A stretch of 54,445 bases of DNA, from the NCBI GenBank assembly GCA_047974325.1, contig JBKECE010000236.1:1-54445 (forward strand), written 5' to 3'. Positions 52,093 through 54,445 of this stretch are shown here, one piece after another; position 1 is the first letter of the stretch; every line of letters begins with the position of its first letter. The translations under genes and the position numbers were made by a program. Source of the stretch: QVMP01 sp047974325 (lineage in GTDB: Bacteria; Bacteroidota; Bacteroidia; Bacteroidales; Dysgonomonadaceae). A model generated the notes under the pieces. That model ran no database searches and was not told the DNA's origin. It worked only from the letters and a program-made list of their open reading frames with translations.

Positions 52093-54445
52093 TTAATCTC
52101 CAAAATTGTTTACATAATATGCAAAATACAGGCAATTCGTTTTCACTTCATCATAGAACCTTGTGTCTTTATATTTTTGCAGTTCTTTAAAATATTTTCT
52201 ATTGCGGATTAGTATACCATCATCCTTCAGATCATCCGACCAATAATAATATCCGGTCATTCCATTTTCGGCATAATATGTTGCTTGTTCACATTTAGAT
52301 AATGCAAACGCGATGCGGGCTTTGAGTTCATTGTCAGTTGCCAGAGAATATGCCCTGTCAAAATATGTTTGCGGATAAGATATGTTATCTTTGGAATAGA
52401 TGGGATAATTCTTAAAATAAATACCTGAATATATGTCGGCAGGTTCTTTTTCGCCGGAATGGTATTTTTCTCCGTTACCGTTTGTCTGATCGAAACGCAG
52501 AATATGTCTGTAATAGCCATTGCTGGTCATATTGTAGTAAAAATTACCCAGAAGATAATTTGCTTTGGCTGACAACACATTATTTTCTTTACTTGCTTTT
52601 TGCAACCGAATCAAAGCCTCGACAAGTTCTTTTTTGTTCATCCGTGGTTTGATATATTTAAATTCGGATAAATAATCAGATCCCATCACATAGTCTTCGG
52701 TGCAGTTAAAACACTCTATCTTGTTGTAGCCAAACACATCAGCCGAAACATTGTTGAATCCATGATAGTGATTCTGATCATCAACCTCCTGATAACCTTC
52801 CCAAGTGGAAATATAACTGATGTAACCGGGTTTCACTTTGTTGAAATATTCCAATGCCTTCTCCAGATTGCCTTGAGCAAGATATATATTACCGCGCATA
52901 TCTTCTATATAACTCTGCACATCAAATTGCTTGGCCGTCAGTTTCGATTTCGAATAGGCGGCATCTGGATAGATTCTGCCCGAAATATATTGCTCCATCA
53001 CGTTCTTGCTCGTTTTTTGATACAACTTCTCAATGTCGGCAAGCAAATCCAAACGTGGGTAATTTTCCAGAGTCATGATGTCGTGGCTGAGCAAAAATGA
53101 TTTGGCATAGTCACCTTGCAAGAAATAGCGATTTGCCAAAACATCAATAACAAATCCGTATGTGCTGTAAGTTGCTATGTTTATAGAATCATAATAATAA
53201 ATGCTTCCATCATATTTTTGGTTCAGAACGTCTTTATATTTAGTGTAGAAAGAAATCTCAATGTCATTCGTTATTTTAGGTTGCTCACTAATATCGATAT
53301 ACATTGCCAGATTTCTCTTTTGTGAAAGATATTTCGGATTTGAAGTTTCCACTTTTGCAAGATATTGCTTAGCTGCACTGTAATCTTTGTTTAGAAAACA
53401 AAGATATGCGGAAGTCAGGTTCCAAAAATTTTTATCCTTTGTACTCGGCTGATTTGCCAGTTTGAGAGAAATAGCCAGAGTTTGTTTGAAAAACACATCC
53501 ACATCACTTATGTCTTTGTCACGTACAATGGGATACCGCTTATCGGTAGCTTTCTCGAAACAATCTCCTTCCCAACAATAGAAATCAGATTTCACATAAG
53601 TACGCTCAAGGCTATTCACAGCACGAGCCATCAGCACCTTGGCTTGAATAGCATCAGGTGTTTTGGCTGTTATTTTTTCTACGGCTGCTATGGGATTACT
53701 AAAACTCATATAGCCCAGAAGTAAATAAACGTCATTTATCTCATTCGCAGTTTTCGCTTTATCCAGAAATTTTTTAAAATCAACATTTTCTGTGAATTTT
53801 ATAGATGAGAGCGCACCTGTTTTCAGATTTTTAGAATTGGTGAATACTTTGAAGAAGTTATAATTGGCCTCAGTTTCATCTCCCAATCCGCGTTGGGCTC
53901 CGGCTTTCTGATCCAAAGCATAGTAATAAATGGCCGGTTTGAAATTGAGCGATTCCACATAAGTATCAAAATAATCAATTGCATCGCTATAATTGCGATT
54001 GTAATGTGCAAAACGAACCAGTTGGTAACCATATCTCAATTTCAACTCTTTGTCAGTTTCTGCTTTCCAGCTTTTTGTTAACACAGAAATCACTTTATCC
54101 TAGTCCAGTTGATCTGCCGTTTTGGAGTCTTCGGGACGATAATACCATGAGTTATCCGGATCAGAAGATGTAATACTCATATAAGGTTCCAGATATTTTG
54201 CATACGCAAGATAGAGCAATGCCTGCTTGTGTTTTGCCACGAAAGAGGCATCAACAAACCGGAGTTTGCTGTCGGAAATCGCTTTACCCGCTATCAGATT
54301 TTGAATGTCGGCGCGTGTTGTTTTAAACACAAGATATTCGGTGTTTGCGTAACTCAATCCCAGATAATCTTGCCATTCTTCGATGTTTTCGTTTTTTCCG
54401 GTGTCGGGGTCTGAGTAATACCCTGTGCCATAAGTTAACAAAAAA
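52093..54445 (-). pseudogene. Large helical-repeat protein gene split by an in-frame UAG; 5' end beyond window
   Basis: One continuous minus-strand frame runs from the window edge to a stop at 52093, broken only by a TAG at 54100-54102. The part upstream of the stop (over 110 visible residues) ends TADQLD; the same frame resumes with DKVISVLTKSWKAE and gives about 666 more residues if re-initiated at the GTG at 54093. The protein is helical with TPR-like stretches (YNRNYSDAIDYFDTYVESL, GNLEKALEYFNKVKPGY, KANYLLGNFYYNM) and ends YFAYYVNNFG. No family is assigned. No frameshift is visible. A recent nonsense mutation or a base-call error is likelier than a separate gene pair. UAG is used as a normal stop elsewhere in the window, so recoding is unlikely. 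Confidence 0.75.

Noticed and set aside
54093..54102. UAG read as an amino acid (stop-codon recoding)
   Set aside because: TAG ends at least three confident genes in the window (42972-42974, 42971-42973 on minus, and 48984-48986), so recoding throughout the genome is not supported.
1..54445. Possible tRNA, rRNA, CRISPR arrays, insertion sequences or phage genes
   Set aside because: No cloverleaf-like segment, regular spacer repeat, transposase or integrase was seen; intergenic gaps are short and accounted for.

Overview
The window reads as a Bacteroidota chromosome, most likely Bacteroidales (Dysgonomonas- or Paludibacter-like; genus not determinable here). The reasons are a SusC/SusD pair, a hybrid two-component (HTCS) regulator, Bacteroidota-type -7 boxes (TAnnTTTG) in front of most transcription units, signal peptides with lipoboxes, PorT-type barrels and C-terminal domains resembling type IX secretion (T9SS) signals. 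UAG, UGA and UAA all serve as stops. No tRNA, rRNA, CRISPR array, insertion sequence or phage gene was seen.

Layout. 1-4287 (minus): a PorT-like barrel (cut by the edge), a LysM/periplasmic-binding-fold protein, a PlsC acyltransferase and an M20 amidohydrolase. 4401-24524 (minus) is a polysaccharide utilization locus (PUL). One transcript carries five enzymes (right-handed beta-helix protein, GH29, GH95, GH88, GH2) and ends at a strong intrinsic terminator at 14738-14769. After it come a second beta-helix protein, SusC, SusD, an IPT/TIG surface lipoprotein and two tandem paralogous secreted proteins. 24870-30420 (plus) is the control module: HTCS, a LytS-type kinase and a LytTR response regulator, abutting or overlapping. 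30555-32828 is a Kef-type antiporter.

32949-39681 (minus): an FKBP isomerase, a nucleoside phosphorylase, and a five-gene surface-glycan cluster (small membrane protein, metallophosphoesterase lipoprotein, GT-B-like transferase, CMP-sugar cytidylyltransferase, GT2). 39795-42974 (plus): a GHL10 lipoprotein, an ASCH-like small protein and a THUMP rRNA methyltransferase. 42971-48086 (minus): a LolC/E-type permease, RbfA, a lipoprotein, an O-methyltransferase, pyruvate kinase and AroQ. 48294-49627 (plus): a helix-hairpin-helix membrane protein and a small lipoprotein. 49711-54445 (minus): a BamA/TamA-like barrel and a large conserved-looking protein split by an in-frame UAG.

How the PUL may work. 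SusC/SusD plus the TIG lipoprotein capture and import oligosaccharides. GH29/GH95 remove alpha-L-fucose or alpha-L-galactose caps, and GH2 removes a beta-linked galactose or uronic acid. GH88 hydrolyses 4,5-unsaturated uronic acids, which arise only from a polysaccharide lyase. No known lyase family was recognised, so the two beta-helix proteins are the obvious lyase candidates. The substrate is inferred to be an acidic, fucosylated (or L-galactosylated) glycan; its identity is unknown.
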